The notes: generated from the letters alone by a model not told the origin. A stretch of DNA of 64,000 nucleotides from Phycicoccus avicenniae (GCF_018139485.1 NZ_JAGSNF010000020.1:1-64000); one strand, 5' to 3'. Counted from the first letter of the stretch, positions 32,937 to 42,206 are shown. A program made the numbers and translations.

Positions 32937-32976
32937 GTCTCTGGACGTCCAGAGACTCCGAAGTGCGTCCAGAGAC
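32937..32976. promoter_or_regulatory. 20-bp palindrome plus direct repeat of the CGTCCAGAGAC motif
   Basis: GTCTCTGGACGTCCAGAGAC (32937-32956) is a perfect palindrome; a further copy of the half motif follows at 32966-32976, 20 bp on. The spacing suggests binding to one face of the helix. Confidence 0.75.
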
Positions 32977-33017
32977 CGCAGCAACGGCCCCAGAGCCGGA
33001 CGGAAAGGACCGAAGGC

Positions 33018-33461
33018 ATGCCACTCCCCATGGGGATCACCCTCGGAGCCGACACCCCCGCCCGGTCCCGGCCGCACGTCGAGACCGGCGGTGAGCGAAA
33101 CCGGCCAGCCGACGACGGCACCCAGTGGTGCGCCACCTGCGACACCACCGTCAACCCCCGCCCCAGCCCGATGAAGTTCTGCGCCCGATGCCGCAAGCAG
33201 CGAGACGCTCACAGACAGCGCGACGGCCGCCAAGGACAGGGGCGCGACGCGATCGCCGTCAGTACCGCCCACATTCGCAGGATCATCACCGCCAACAGGA
33301 CGTTGCAGAGCCGCGTCTCCGTCGCCTCCGCCGAGAACCAGCCCGGCTCAGAACAGCCAACCTGGCTCGATGATCTCCTCATCGCCAGCAAGCGCCTCGC
33401 CCTCGCGGTCGACGACCTGGAAAGAGAACTACGGCAGCCGAGACGTAGCAGCACTCGTTGA
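33018..33461 (+). CDS. Small zinc-finger-like cargo protein
   Basis: The 147-residue protein has a CxxC...CxxC motif (WCATCDTTVNPRPSPMKFCARCRKQ, cysteines about 40-65) followed by a basic stretch (RDAHRQRDGRQGQGR) and a helical C-terminus (WLDDLLIASKRLALAVDDLE). GGA/AAGG lies 8-12 bp before the ATG at 33018. It is the first plus-strand cargo gene after the palindromes and could be their regulator. Not recognised. Confidence 0.55.
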   Translation: MPLPMGITLGADTPARSRPHVETGGERNRPADDGTQWCATCDTTVNPRPSPMKFCARCRKQRDAHRQRDGRQGQGRDAIAVSTAHIRRIITANRTLQSRVSVASAENQPGSEQPTWLDDLLIASKRLALAVDDLERELRQPRRSSTR

Positions 33462-33588
33462 AGCAGACGCCGACTGGGCACTCGCGCCTACTCGGTGGGT
33501 CGCCGCGGCTTCGGTGAGGTCCTCGACTACAGCCCGGGGCCTCGGGCAGAACAGCGCCCCGGACCGGCAAACTCGTCATACTGATTCA

Positions 33589-33831
33589 GTGACGACCGAA
33601 GAGGAGCGCCCCCCACCGAAGTGGAGACCCGGCACCAACCCGGGACCGCCGATGCACCGAGTCATCGAGCAGGGATTCACAAATCCTGACGCGCCGGATG
33701 AAGATGAGATTTGGCGCTCCGAGTATTGGAGCAGCCCGTCATTCCTCGTCAACGAGGCCGCCATCCAATCACGATGGGGACAGTACGTCCGCAGGCTCAA
33801 GCGGCGTGCCAACGCCCGACGCCATGGCTAG
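33589..33831 (+). CDS. Unrecognised 80-residue cargo protein
   Basis: The sequence is compositionally protein-like: TTEEERPPPKW, HRVIEQGFTNPDAPDEDEIW, and SEYWSSPSFLVNEAAIQ, with a basic C-terminus (YVRRLKRRANARRHG). Lower GC at third positions than the neighbouring chromosome. The GTG at 33589 has no strong ribosome site. Function unknown. Confidence 0.5.
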   Translation: MTTEEERPPPKWRPGTNPGPPMHRVIEQGFTNPDAPDEDEIWRSEYWSSPSFLVNEAAIQSRWGQYVRRLKRRANARRHG

Positions 33832-33950
33832 TGCGCAGATTCGCCGGGTCGTCACGTGGGGCAGCGGCTTGCCGTCCGCACGGCGCTGACACGAGCGGAA
33901 GGTCAGATGGCCGACGCGGAACCGACTGAGCCCCCTCCGAACGGGACAGG

Positions 33951-34244
33951 ATGGAGCGCGTGCCCACGACATTGCTCATCGCGACCTCGCCTCGCTCGAC
34001 CTGGATCACCAGCCCGGACAAGGAGACGGCCGAGAACGTCGCTACTGTTCTGGGAGATCGGGCCTACGAGGTCCGTCGAGGTGGTGTCCTCGACCCGTTC
34101 ACCGTCGATGTGGACATCGGTGTCACAGCCCTAGAGGCGGGCGAACTCCTCATGGCCGCTGGCTACACCTTCCGGTGGCACGCCGACCAGCATCCACGGA
34201 ACCGCGGCCACACAGCCTGGGGAATCCCCGTCCAGGAGGAGTGA
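33951..34244 (+). CDS. Unrecognised 97-residue cargo protein
   Basis: This small soluble protein (TTLLIATSPRSTWITSPDKE, then VTALEAGELLMAAGYTFRW) ends HTAWGIPVQEE. No family recognised. The ATG at 33951 and a GTG at 33960 are both possible starts. Confidence 0.5.
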   Translation: MERVPTTLLIATSPRSTWITSPDKETAENVATVLGDRAYEVRRGGVLDPFTVDVDIGVTALEAGELLMAAGYTFRWHADQHPRNRGHTAWGIPVQEE

Positions 34245-34397
34245 GCGCAGCGACGCAGACCGCGGCGCTGCTGCCGCGTTTCACGATCGCCGCAAGGTCA
34301 CCCGGGGCCCGTTAGGGACTGCCTGGCACGTTGCCGCGTTGGACGGCGGGCAGTCCTGCCCGAATGGGATGATGGACACGTGAAGGGGGCGCCCACG

Positions 34398-34748
34398 ATG
34401 GGATGGCGGAAGTATCGGATCGCTGGGGGCTACATCGCGCTCATGCTGACGCTGTACATCATCATGCAGGTCGGCTGGCGGCTCGATGAGGACTCGTGGG
34501 TCGCCTGGCTCGCGTACCCCTTCTACGTCCTCCTGCTGCCCGTCGGCATCCCCGTCTTCTTCGTGACGGCCGTCGCCTCCGCAATGCTCGGCGGCTACCT
34601 CGGCGACCCCCGCTCCGAACTCGTCGCTCCCGTCGGCGCGCTGGTCACCGTTGTCCTCAACGCGCTGCTGTTCCACTCGCTCGCGACGGCCCGTCACCCG
34701 CGTCGGTCGCCCCATGACGAACCACAGCCAGCCGAGCCCTCATCGTGA
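34398..34748 (+). CDS. Small membrane protein with three helices
   Basis: The 116-residue product has helices at about 9-27 (YIALMLTLYIIMQVGW), 35-62 and 74-92 and a hydrophilic, Pro/Arg-rich tail. GGGGG-rich ribosome-site-like sequence lies 8 bp before the ATG at 34398; a GTG at 34380 is the alternative. It precedes the restriction-modification genes but its link to them is unknown. Confidence 0.55.
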   Translation: MGWRKYRIAGGYIALMLTLYIIMQVGWRLDEDSWVAWLAYPFYVLLLPVGIPVFFVTAVASAMLGGYLGDPRSELVAPVGALVTVVLNALLFHSLATARHPRRSPHDEPQPAEPSS

Positions 34749-34915
34749 GACTCGCCTGACGGCAGTACCGGGCCCGGCAGCAGGGCATCGGTCGCTGCGA
34801 CTGAACCGGCAACAAGAGCCGTCAGCCACATCCTCCGGTCCCTGCGCCGATGTTCCAGCAGTCGTCCGCCGCGGACGATAGGTTCGACACCGGAACACAT
34901 CGGGAGGGATTGCTC

Positions 34916-36670
34916 GTGCCGTCACCCAAGGGGCGACTCGAACTGTCGTGGATGGGCAAGAACCTTGCCCTCGTGCCAGCCAGCGACGGCCGCTACGACT
35001 ACACCTGGGTGGACCCGACGGACCCCCGCGTTCGCGAGGTCCGCTCGATCGAAGAAGTCGGGACGGTCGGCGACGACGGCACCAATGACAACCTCCTGCT
35101 CGTCGGGGACTCGGGCGACGCCCTGCGGTCGCTGACGACGATCCCGGAGTACTCGCAGCGGTACCGCGGCAAGGTCAAGTTGGTCTACATCGACCCGCCG
35201 TTCAACACCAAGCAGGTCTTCGCCCACTACTCCGACCAACTCGAACACTCGGTGTGGCTGACGCTCATGCGCGACCGCCTCAAGGCGATCGTGCCGCTCC
35301 TGGCTCCCGACGCCTCGATCTGGGTTCACCTGGACGACATGGAGGTGCACCGGATGCGCCTGCTGCTCGACGAGGTCATCGGCATCGACAAGAGCGCTAC
35401 CCAGATCGTCTGGCAGAAGCGCACGACCCGCGAGAACCGGTCCGCGTTCAGCGACAACCACGACCACCTCCTGGTCTACACCCGAGGTCCGGTCAAGCAG
35501 TGGCGCGACGTCCGCAACCGGCTGCCCAGGACCGACGCGACCAAGAACCCCGACGGTGACCCCCGCGGCCCGTGGGACAGCATCCCGTTCACGGCCCAGG
35601 GCAGCAGGGCCAACCAGATGTACAAGATCACCACCCCGACCGGTGTCGTGCACGACCCTCCCCGTAACCGGTGCTGGGGCGCGAAGGAGGACGAGTTCGA
35701 ACGGCTCCTGGCCGACGGACGCGTCTACTTCCCCAAGGGTGGCAACGGTCGACCCCGGATCAAGCAGTTCGCGTCCGAGGCCCCAGGTCTGGTCCCGCAC
35801 ACGATCTGGCTCGCGTCGGAGGTCGGCTCCAACGACGAGGCCAAGAAGCACATCCAGGCGATGTTCCCCGACGTCACACCCTTCGACACCCCGAAGCCGG
35901 AACGGCTCCTGGAACGGATCATCGGGATCGCGACCAACCCCGGCGACCTCGTCCTGGACTGCTTCGCAGGGTCGGCAACCACCGCCGCGACCGCCCACAA
36001 GATGGGCCGCCGCTGGGTGACCGTCGAACTCCTCGACGCCACCGCACAGACCTTCATCGTCCCCCGCCTCACCGCCGTCGTCGAGGGCACCGACCCCGGT
36101 GGGATCACCAGCCGCACCAGCCGGGTCCCCGTCGAGGACCTCCCGCCGGACGTGACACCCGCCGACGCCCAGACGTTCACGACGCTCCTGGGCAAGGTTG
36201 CCAAGACTCTCGACGGCCTCGACGAGGCCACCGTCAAAGCGCTGCGTGAAGCAACCCGCACCCGGAACGAGACCGAGACGACATGGCAGGGCGGGGGAGG
36301 GTTCACCATCGCCCGGGTCGGCCCGTCCATGTACGAGGTCGACGAGGACACCGGCACGGTGTTCCTGTCACCGGACGCCACGAACGGGGCCTGGTCCAAG
36401 GCCGTCGCCGGACAACTGAAGTTCACCCTCACACCCGACCACCCCGTCTTCTGCGGGCGACGGAACCGGCAGCGCCTCGCCGTCATCGACGGAGTCGCCG
36501 ACGACGCCGTAGTCCGCGCCCTCGTCCAGCACCTCGCCGACGGCGAGACCGTCACGGTCGTCGCCAAAGCCGCCCTGCCGGAGGCCGCGACCCTCCTGCG
36601 CGACCTCCGGCCCGGATCCCGGCTGAGGATCGCCCCCGATGACCTGTTCCCAGCGACCACAGTGAAGTGA
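34916..36670 (+). CDS. mod: Type III restriction-modification DNA methyltransferase (Mod)
   Basis: This 584-residue beta-class adenine methyltransferase carries catalytic motif IV as D93-P-P-F96 (VYIDPPFNTKQ) before motif I, D348-C-F-A-G-S353 (VLDCFAGSATTAATA). That order is typical of type III Mod subunits. The region between is the target-recognition domain that sets the methylated sequence. The GTG at 34916 is preferred because GGGAGGGA lies 6-7 bp upstream; an ATG at 34850 has no such site. The res gene begins one base after its stop. Confidence 0.92.
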   Translation: MPSPKGRLELSWMGKNLALVPASDGRYDYTWVDPTDPRVREVRSIEEVGTVGDDGTNDNLLLVGDSGDALRSLTTIPEYSQRYRGKVKLVYIDPPFNTKQVFAHYSDQLEHSVWLTLMRDRLKAIVPLLAPDASIWVHLDDMEVHRMRLLLDEVIGIDKSATQIVWQKRTTRENRSAFSDNHDHLLVYTRGPVKQWRDVRNRLPRTDATKNPDGDPRGPWDSIPFTAQGSRANQMYKITTPTGVVHDPPRNRCWGAKEDEFERLLADGRVYFPKGGNGRPRIKQFASEAPGLVPHTIWLASEVGSNDEAKKHIQAMFPDVTPFDTPKPERLLERIIGIATNPGDLVLDCFAGSATTAATAHKMGRRWVTVELLDATAQTFIVPRLTAVVEGTDPGGITSRTSRVPVEDLPPDVTPADAQTFTTLLGKVAKTLDGLDEATVKALREATRTRNETETTWQGGGGFTIARVGPSMYEVDEDTGTVFLSPDATNGAWSKAVAGQLKFTLTPDHPVFCGRRNRQRLAVIDGVADDAVVRALVQHLADGETVTVVAKAALPEAATLLRDLRPGSRLRIAPDDLFPATTVK

Positions 36671-36671
36671 C

Positions 36672-39167
36672 ATGCGCACGAACATCACCCACGACCCCGA
36701 CCTGATCGCCGAGATCGCTGCCCGGTTCGACCTGCGCGAACCGAACCGGCAAGCCCTCGACGACCTCGTCACCTGGCTCGCCGGAAGCGAACCCGACACC
36801 GACAGCGAAGCCGTCGCCGACCTCGCCACCGGGGTCGGCAAGACCTACCTGATGTCCGCGCTCGTGGAGTACCTGGCACACCAGGGCGTCCGCAACGTCC
36901 TCATCGTCACCCCCGGCTCGACCATCCAACGCAAGACCATCGACAACTTCGACGCAGCCAGCCGCAAGTACGTCCCCGGCGCCGACCTCGTCCCCGTCGT
37001 CATCACCCCCGAGACCTTCCGCACCGCCGAGACCGGCACGCTCCTGCACGACACCGCGGCCCTCAAGGTGTTCGTGTTCAACGTCCAGCAACTCCTCGCG
37101 CCCACCGCCGAAGCCACCCGCCGCACCCGGCAGGACGACGAGAACATCGGAGGGGCGCTCTACGAGCACCTCCAGAACGCGACCGACCTGTTCGTCATCG
37201 CCGACGAGCACCACCTCTACTCCTCACGGGCCCGCGCGTTCAACGCCGCCATCAGCGACCTCGGCTCCGAAGCCCTCATCGGACTCACCGCCACCCCCGC
37301 CCCAGAGCACCTGCCCAAGATCAGGTCGCGCTACACCCTCGGCCAGGCCATCGCCGACGGCTACGTCAAGACCCCCGTCATCGTCTACCGCCGCGACGGC
37401 ACGACCGACGAACGCACCCAACTGCGAGACGCATGCTCCCTCCTGCGCGTCAAGGAGCAGGCCTACAGCGCGTACCGGACAGCCAACCCCGACGCGGCCG
37501 CAGTCAAGCCCGCACTCTTCGTCGTCTGCGGATCCATCGAGCACGCCGACCAGACCGGAGCGACCCTCGCCCAGCCCGACTTCATCGGCGACGGTGACGC
37601 CGTCCTACACGTCACATCGCACTCCACCGACGAAGCCCTCCAAGCCCTCGCCGACGTCGAGAACCCCGACTCGCCGATCCGCGCGATCGTCAGCGTCAAC
37701 ATGCTCAAAGAAGGGTGGGACGTCAAGAACATCGCCGTCATCGTCGCCCTGCGAACCCTGGCCTCCCAGGCGCTCACCGAACAGATCCTCGGCCGAGGCC
37801 TCCGACTTCCCTTCGGGGCCAGGACCGGCATCGCCGCCGTGGACCAGGTAGACCTCGTCGCCCACGACTCCTACCGGCAACTCCTCGACCAGCGCAACGT
37901 CCTCGTCCAGCGGCTCCAGGCCACCCCCACCACCCGCGACGTCGACGAGCACGGAGCCGCCACCGTCAGCCCCGACCCAGTCGGCAGCGGCGGCAGCGGC
38001 CAGCCCGCGCCGAGCAGCGGCAACGCGGCCCCCACCGCCGACGACAGCGCCAGCGACGACGCAGAGAACAGCGGCACCACAGAGAGCGGGGGAGCACCCA
38101 CCGACCTCGACGTCCCCTCCGGTGACGGCACCACCGTCATCGGCTTCGACGAGACCGACACCCGCACCAACACCCCGCCGCCACAACTGCACGACCGGAC
38201 CCCCGGCTCGCCCCAGATCGTGTTCCCGCGGCGAGAGCCCCGCATCACCCGCGTCGACTTCACCCTCGCCAACGTCCCCAACAGCGCCGCCGAACGCGCC
38301 GGGCAAGAGTTCACCCGAGACACCCCCACCTTCATCTTCCGCGACGCCCTCGAAGCCGAACACGACGGTGAGGACGTACGCATCACCGTCCGCCCCCAGG
38401 AACACGCCCGAGCCATCCAAGACCACGTCATCATCACCCGCGTGCGAGACGACCTCACCGAGACTGTCCTCCGCCAGCCCGAGGTGCCCCGCACGCGAGA
38501 GTCCCTCGGCGGCTGCCGACGCATCGTCGACGCGTTCCTCAAAGGCGCCGGAGTCACCAGCGACGACCAGACCGCCGAATGGACCGAACGCCGACGACAG
38601 GCCGCCCTCGAAGGCATCAGGGCCCTCATCCGCGACGCCATCCGGAACCGCGAGACCCGGATGGAACACGTCCTGGCCCCCATCACCCTCTCCGACCACG
38701 CCACCCTCGTCCACGGCGACGCCCTCGACGCCTACAACGACACCTTCATCCGGCACACACAGTTCACCGGCTGGCAGCGCAGCATCACCCCCGCCGTCAC
38801 CTTCGACGCCCGCACCACCGAATGGGAACTCGCCCACCTCCTCGACCGCGACCCCAACATCGCCTGGTGGCTCCGCCTCACCCCCAACGACCCCGCCTAC
38901 ATCAGCCTCGACACCGGCGGCCGCTACTACCCCGACTTCGTCGCCATCGACACCAGCGGCACCCACTGGCTCATCGAAGGCAAAGCAGACCGGCACGCCG
39001 CCGACACCGACGTCACCGCCAAGCGGGAAGCCGCCGAAACCTGGGCTCGGTCCGTCCAAGACAGCGGCCACGAACCCCCATGGCGGTACATGTTCGCCAC
39101 GGAAACCCACATCCGAGCAGCAGCCGGATCCTGGGACGCCCTCATCGCCGAGACCAGGCCCGAGTAG
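36672..39167 (+). CDS. res: Type III restriction enzyme helicase-nuclease (Res)
   Basis: The 831-residue Res subunit has superfamily 2 helicase motifs: Walker A LATGVGKT (51-58), DEHH (178-181), GLTATPAP, and QILGRGLRLP (motif VI). An Asp/Ser/Gly-rich linker at about 430-495 precedes the C-terminal PD-(D/E)XK nuclease with D755 (YYPDFVA) and E769-G-K771 (LIEGKAD). It needs the Mod partner, encoded just upstream, to cut unmodified DNA. Both genes appear intact. Confidence 0.94.
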   Translation: MRTNITHDPDLIAEIAARFDLREPNRQALDDLVTWLAGSEPDTDSEAVADLATGVGKTYLMSALVEYLAHQGVRNVLIVTPGSTIQRKTIDNFDAASRKYVPGADLVPVVITPETFRTAETGTLLHDTAALKVFVFNVQQLLAPTAEATRRTRQDDENIGGALYEHLQNATDLFVIADEHHLYSSRARAFNAAISDLGSEALIGLTATPAPEHLPKIRSRYTLGQAIADGYVKTPVIVYRRDGTTDERTQLRDACSLLRVKEQAYSAYRTANPDAAAVKPALFVVCGSIEHADQTGATLAQPDFIGDGDAVLHVTSHSTDEALQALADVENPDSPIRAIVSVNMLKEGWDVKNIAVIVALRTLASQALTEQILGRGLRLPFGARTGIAAVDQVDLVAHDSYRQLLDQRNVLVQRLQATPTTRDVDEHGAATVSPDPVGSGGSGQPAPSSGNAAPTADDSASDDAENSGTTESGGAPTDLDVPSGDGTTVIGFDETDTRTNTPPPQLHDRTPGSPQIVFPRREPRITRVDFTLANVPNSAAERAGQEFTRDTPTFIFRDALEAEHDGEDVRITVRPQEHARAIQDHVIITRVRDDLTETVLRQPEVPRTRESLGGCRRIVDAFLKGAGVTSDDQTAEWTERRRQAALEGIRALIRDAIRNRETRMEHVLAPITLSDHATLVHGDALDAYNDTFIRHTQFTGWQRSITPAVTFDARTTEWELAHLLDRDPNIAWWLRLTPNDPAYISLDTGGRYYPDFVAIDTSGTHWLIEGKADRHAADTDVTAKREAAETWARSVQDSGHEPPWRYMFATETHIRAAAGSWDALIAETRPE

Positions 39168-39238
39168 AGAAACAGCAGGACGCAGAAGGTGTCGGCGGTA
39201 CGGCATACCTTCTTGAGGAAGGAAGGAGCGTGACCCCC

Positions 39239-40180
39239 ATGAAGCCGGTCAGTGACCTGCTCGACGACTGCGCCGAAGAGACCAAGGACGTCCTCGACAA
39301 GAACCCACCCGTCGAAGACGTCGACCCAGATGACCTAGATGCGAACGACCTCCCAGACGCCAAGAACAAGACCTGGTACCGGCTCGAAGACGTCGTCGCT
39401 GTCTTCGCCGACCTCCAAAACTCCACGGCACTCGGGCTCGGTAAGCACGCCGCCAGTACCGCGGCGATCTACCGCGCCGCGACCGGCAACGTGGTGCACA
39501 TCATGAACAAGTTCGAAGCGGACTATATCCAGATCCAGGGCGACGGCGTCTTCGCGATCTTCTGGGGGGAGCGGCGTTACGAACGAGCCCTCTGCGCGGG
39601 TGTCACCGCCAAGACTTTCAGTGAAGAGACCCTCGTCCCGAAACTCGAAGCACGCTGGAAGGGCGGACCCGAAACCGGGTTCAAGGTCGGGATCGCCTCT
39701 CAGCGCACGCTCGTCAAGAACCTCGGCACTCCTCGCAACGAGAACGAGCAGGAGCCGGTGTGGGCGGGCAAGCCCGTGAACTACGCCGCAAAGGCAGCCC
39801 AGCAAGCCTTACGCCACGAACTGATTGTCACTGGTTCGGTCTGGGACTTCATCAGCGGCAACGACTATCTCTCGGTCACCTGCGCGTGCGATCCCGGGCC
39901 GAACCTCTGGCAGGACGTCTCCATCGAGAAGTTGAACCACGACGAGGACGAAGCCGCAGGGCGCCTCCTCAAGGCGAAGTGGTGCGAGACCTGCCGCGAC
40001 GATTTCTGCGCCGCCATCCTCGATGGCCAGACACACCGCGACGACGCCGACGGCGTCCGCGATCAGGTGCGGAAGTCCCAGCACGCCACCGCGTTCAGGC
40101 TGGCACGAGAACAGAACCGTGCGCAGCGGCGCGCCCACCGCTTCGGAGCCACCTCCTTCGGGCGGCGACGCCGTGGGTAG
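39239..40180 (+). CDS. Class III nucleotide cyclase A, Pycsar-type
   Basis: The 313-residue soluble protein has an acidic N-terminus (residues 25-42) and a class III cyclase domain with both metal aspartates: D58 in VVAVFADLQNST and D102 in QIQGDGVFAIFWG. Class III cyclases next to a PycTM-like membrane effector define Pycsar systems, which make cCMP or cUMP upon phage infection. After the domain come CACDPG and KWCETCRDDFC, a possible zinc site not found in cyclase B, and a basic tail. The ATG at 39239 is chosen since AAGGAG lies 10 bp upstream; the GTG at 39230 is too close. The 3' end overlaps the effector gene by 8 bp. Confidence 0.83.
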   Translation: MKPVSDLLDDCAEETKDVLDKNPPVEDVDPDDLDANDLPDAKNKTWYRLEDVVAVFADLQNSTALGLGKHAASTAAIYRAATGNVVHIMNKFEADYIQIQGDGVFAIFWGERRYERALCAGVTAKTFSEETLVPKLEARWKGGPETGFKVGIASQRTLVKNLGTPRNENEQEPVWAGKPVNYAAKAAQQALRHELIVTGSVWDFISGNDYLSVTCACDPGPNLWQDVSIEKLNHDEDEAAGRLLKAKWCETCRDDFCAAILDGQTHRDDADGVRDQVRKSQHATAFRLAREQNRAQRRAHRFGATSFGRRRRG

Positions 40181-40703
40181 CCAGACACCCGGCCCCGATC
40201 CCGACCACGCGTGGAAGACGCTCTCTCTAGTCAATGACTGGGTCAAGCACGCCGACAGTAAAGTCGGAGCCACCGTGGCTGTCACCGCCGCTACCGCAAT
40301 CGGGCTCTACAAGGTGTTCGACTCCGTCACCTGCCCCGGATTCGTCGTCATCGCCGCATCCGTCGCTTGCGGCCTGCTGCTTCTCGCGACGGCCGTACAA
40401 GCGCTCGTGGCTCTGGTTCCACGTGTGCGCATGCCCAAGGGGCAGGTAGAGACCTACGACAATCCGCTCTACTACCGCCACATCACCCTCGGTCATCCGG
40501 CGCCGCAGAAGGAGGCGTACCTCCACCTGCTCGCCGAACTCACCGTGGACCCCGCCCGTTTGACGAAGGCCATCGGTGAGCAGGTGTACGCGAACGCGGC
40601 TGTGGCTCAACGCAAGTACGAGTGGAGCAACCGCGCGATCGTGACCCTCGCGGGCGCCGTCGTGTTTCTCGGCATCGCCGCCTTCGCGGCAGTCTGGAAG
40701 TGA
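40173..40703 (+). CDS. PycTM-like membrane effector of a Pycsar system
   Basis: This 176-residue protein has the segment LVNDWVKHADSKVGATVAV typical of Pycsar effector (DUF5706-type) proteins, followed by three predicted helices (about 34-52, 57-82 and 150-174) with a soluble loop of about 65 residues between helices two and three. In known systems the effector binds cyclic pyrimidine nucleotides and damages the membrane. The GTG at 40173 overlaps cyclase A by 8 bp, and cyclase B starts one base after its stop, so three genes form one unit. Confidence 0.78.
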   Translation: MGSQTPGPDPDHAWKTLSLVNDWVKHADSKVGATVAVTAATAIGLYKVFDSVTCPGFVVIAASVACGLLLLATAVQALVALVPRVRMPKGQVETYDNPLYYRHITLGHPAPQKEAYLHLLAELTVDPARLTKAIGEQVYANAAVAQRKYEWSNRAIVTLAGAVVFLGIAAFAAVWK

Positions 40704-40704
40704 C

Positions 40705-41430
40705 ATGGACGGCAACCACTCGCCGTATGACTTCACGAGCAGCCTCGCCCGGCTGGACGAGATACTCGGCCAGTCACGCGGCCAGTTCGAAGAGGTCTCA
40801 GAACTGCCTGATCGAGATCGACTCACGTTCACCAACGGCTTCTACGGTCAGTGGTGCACAGCGGTGTTCGTTGACATCCGTGACTCGTCGTCTCTCCCCG
40901 CCCACTACCAGCGGCCTCGACTCGCCAAGATCTACCGTGCCTACATTTCTGAGATGGTGGCCATCCTCAATAGCAGCGATCGGGTTCGTGAGGTGAACAT
41001 CGTCGGCGATGGGGTCTGGGCCGTGTACAACACGCCCAAGAAGCGCCACAACGATGAGGTCTTCTCCGCGGCCGTCCGAGCCAACAGCCTCGTCGACGTT
41101 CTCAACATCAAGATGGCAGCCAAGAACTACACCCAGCCCGTGCGGGTGGGCATCGGAGTTGCAGATGGTCGAGCATTGATGATCAAAGCGGGCCACAAGG
41201 GGAGCGGCATCAGTGATGTCGTCTACATGGGCGATGTCGTGAACCGCGCTGCCAAGTTGGCTGCCAAAGGCAGCCTGACCGCCACCACGCCGCCGATCAT
41301 GGTTGATCGATCGCACTATGCGTTTCTCAACGACTACAACCGAGGCTTCCTCGATTACTCAGCGGCGCACGACTGCTACACCGGCTGGGTCGTCAATACG
41401 GCGATGAACGAGTGGGTCCGGGACAACTAG
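40705..41430 (+). CDS. Class III nucleotide cyclase B, Pycsar-type
   Basis: The 241-residue cyclase has D57 (AVFVDIRDSSSL) and D102 (VGDGVWAVYN) as metal ligands, VYMGDVVNRAAKLA near the C-terminus, and no membrane segment. It is clearly divergent from cyclase A yet places GDG at the same residue numbers (101-103). Two cyclases with a single effector is unusual: one may be a regulator, a dimer partner, or produce a different nucleotide. It lies one base after the effector stop. Confidence 0.83.
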   Translation: MDGNHSPYDFTSSLARLDEILGQSRGQFEEVSELPDRDRLTFTNGFYGQWCTAVFVDIRDSSSLPAHYQRPRLAKIYRAYISEMVAILNSSDRVREVNIVGDGVWAVYNTPKKRHNDEVFSAAVRANSLVDVLNIKMAAKNYTQPVRVGIGVADGRALMIKAGHKGSGISDVVYMGDVVNRAAKLAAKGSLTATTPPIMVDRSHYAFLNDYNRGFLDYSAAHDCYTGWVVNTAMNEWVRDN

Positions 41431-41708
41431 ATGCCGCCCTTGGCGGAGGCGGTCCGCCCTAGGAGGGTCAGGCCTGTCGGGCTCCTGCCGACGATGCAGG
41501 TCAAGGTGCGGGCACTCGACCGCTTCGACTTGGAGCATTTCTCTTTGCGAACAGAGGCGACGAGGGTGAGTTGAGACGAGTCTGCCGCCCAGGGACGTTC
41601 GCCGAGCGCCGCGTCTGCGGCTCCAGAGGGGGCACCGCCGATAGCAACGGCGTAGGAGCCCCGCCAGCAGGCTAGGGACACGCGATCACGAATGCGAGCC
41701 GAGCGAAC
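41431..41708. other. Non-coding gap in transposon cargo
   Basis: No gene, repeat or clear terminator was recognised in this 278-bp stretch between cyclase B and the zinc-ribbon gene. Confidence 0.4.
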
Positions 41709-42206
41709 ATGACCGGTACAGATAGAGAGGCCAGAAGGGCCGCCGCCGCCGAGGTGCGTCGCGCTCGCAAAGTCATCGAGGGAGCCGCGAGCGTCGCCGC
41801 TCACATTGCCGCCGACAAGGCGGAGGCTCAAGTCGACCGCAAGATTTCGCGATGGTGGCGCGAACCGGTGTGGTTGACTGCGAAAAACGGGCGAACTCTT
41901 GCACGGTGGTGGGCGGATTGCGACGCAGCGCGCAAAGACATCGTGGATGATCACGATCGCAACCTCGCTGCGTGGGAGTACTACCAGAACACCCCGACGT
42001 GGTTCAGGTGCCCTCGATGCCACCACGAGTGGGAGGAAGAGCCGTGGCAGAACGGCTGCCCTGATTGCATCGCCGAGGCGCACAACACACGCAGAGCCGC
42101 ATGGGATGAGGCCTACAAGACAGAGTTCGACACGACGTACCAGCGGCTCCTCGACGCGGGCGTAGTGATCGCACTTCAAACGACCCAGCCGCGTCGTCAG
42201 CGCTGA
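41709..42206 (+). CDS. Zinc-ribbon protein at the transposon right end
   Basis: The 165-residue protein has an alanine- and charge-rich helical N-terminus, then a CxxC...CxxC ribbon (FRCPRCHHEWEEEPWQNGCPDC, cysteines about 100-118) and a helical tail. The stop lies 32 bp from the end of the element. No family was recognised; a nucleic-acid-binding or accessory role is possible. Codon choice is less GC-biased at third positions than in the flanking chromosome. Confidence 0.6.
   Translation: MTGTDREARRAAAAEVRRARKVIEGAASVAAHIAADKAEAQVDRKISRWWREPVWLTAKNGRTLARWWADCDAARKDIVDDHDRNLAAWEYYQNTPTWFRCPRCHHEWEEEPWQNGCPDCIAEAHNTRRAAWDEAYKTEFDTTYQRLLDAGVVIALQTTQPRRQR

Larger units (their letters stand above)
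32494..33017. promoter_or_regulatory. Control region between the transposition operon and the cargo
   Basis: This 524-bp region divides the minus-strand tns operon from the plus-strand cargo. It contains four copies of CGTCCAGAGAC (32796, 32806, 32946, 32966), one of them half of a perfect 20-bp palindrome at 32937-32956. A TATACGAT promoter-like -10 at about 32843-32850 is less GC-rich than its surroundings. The longer open frame starting at 32492 across it is not convincing. Confidence 0.65.

Noticed and set aside
32492-33094. 200-residue plus-strand open frame after the tnsA start
   Set aside because: It covers the repeat-bearing control region, has Arg/Pro/Ser-rich low-complexity text and overlaps the better-supported gene at 33018.
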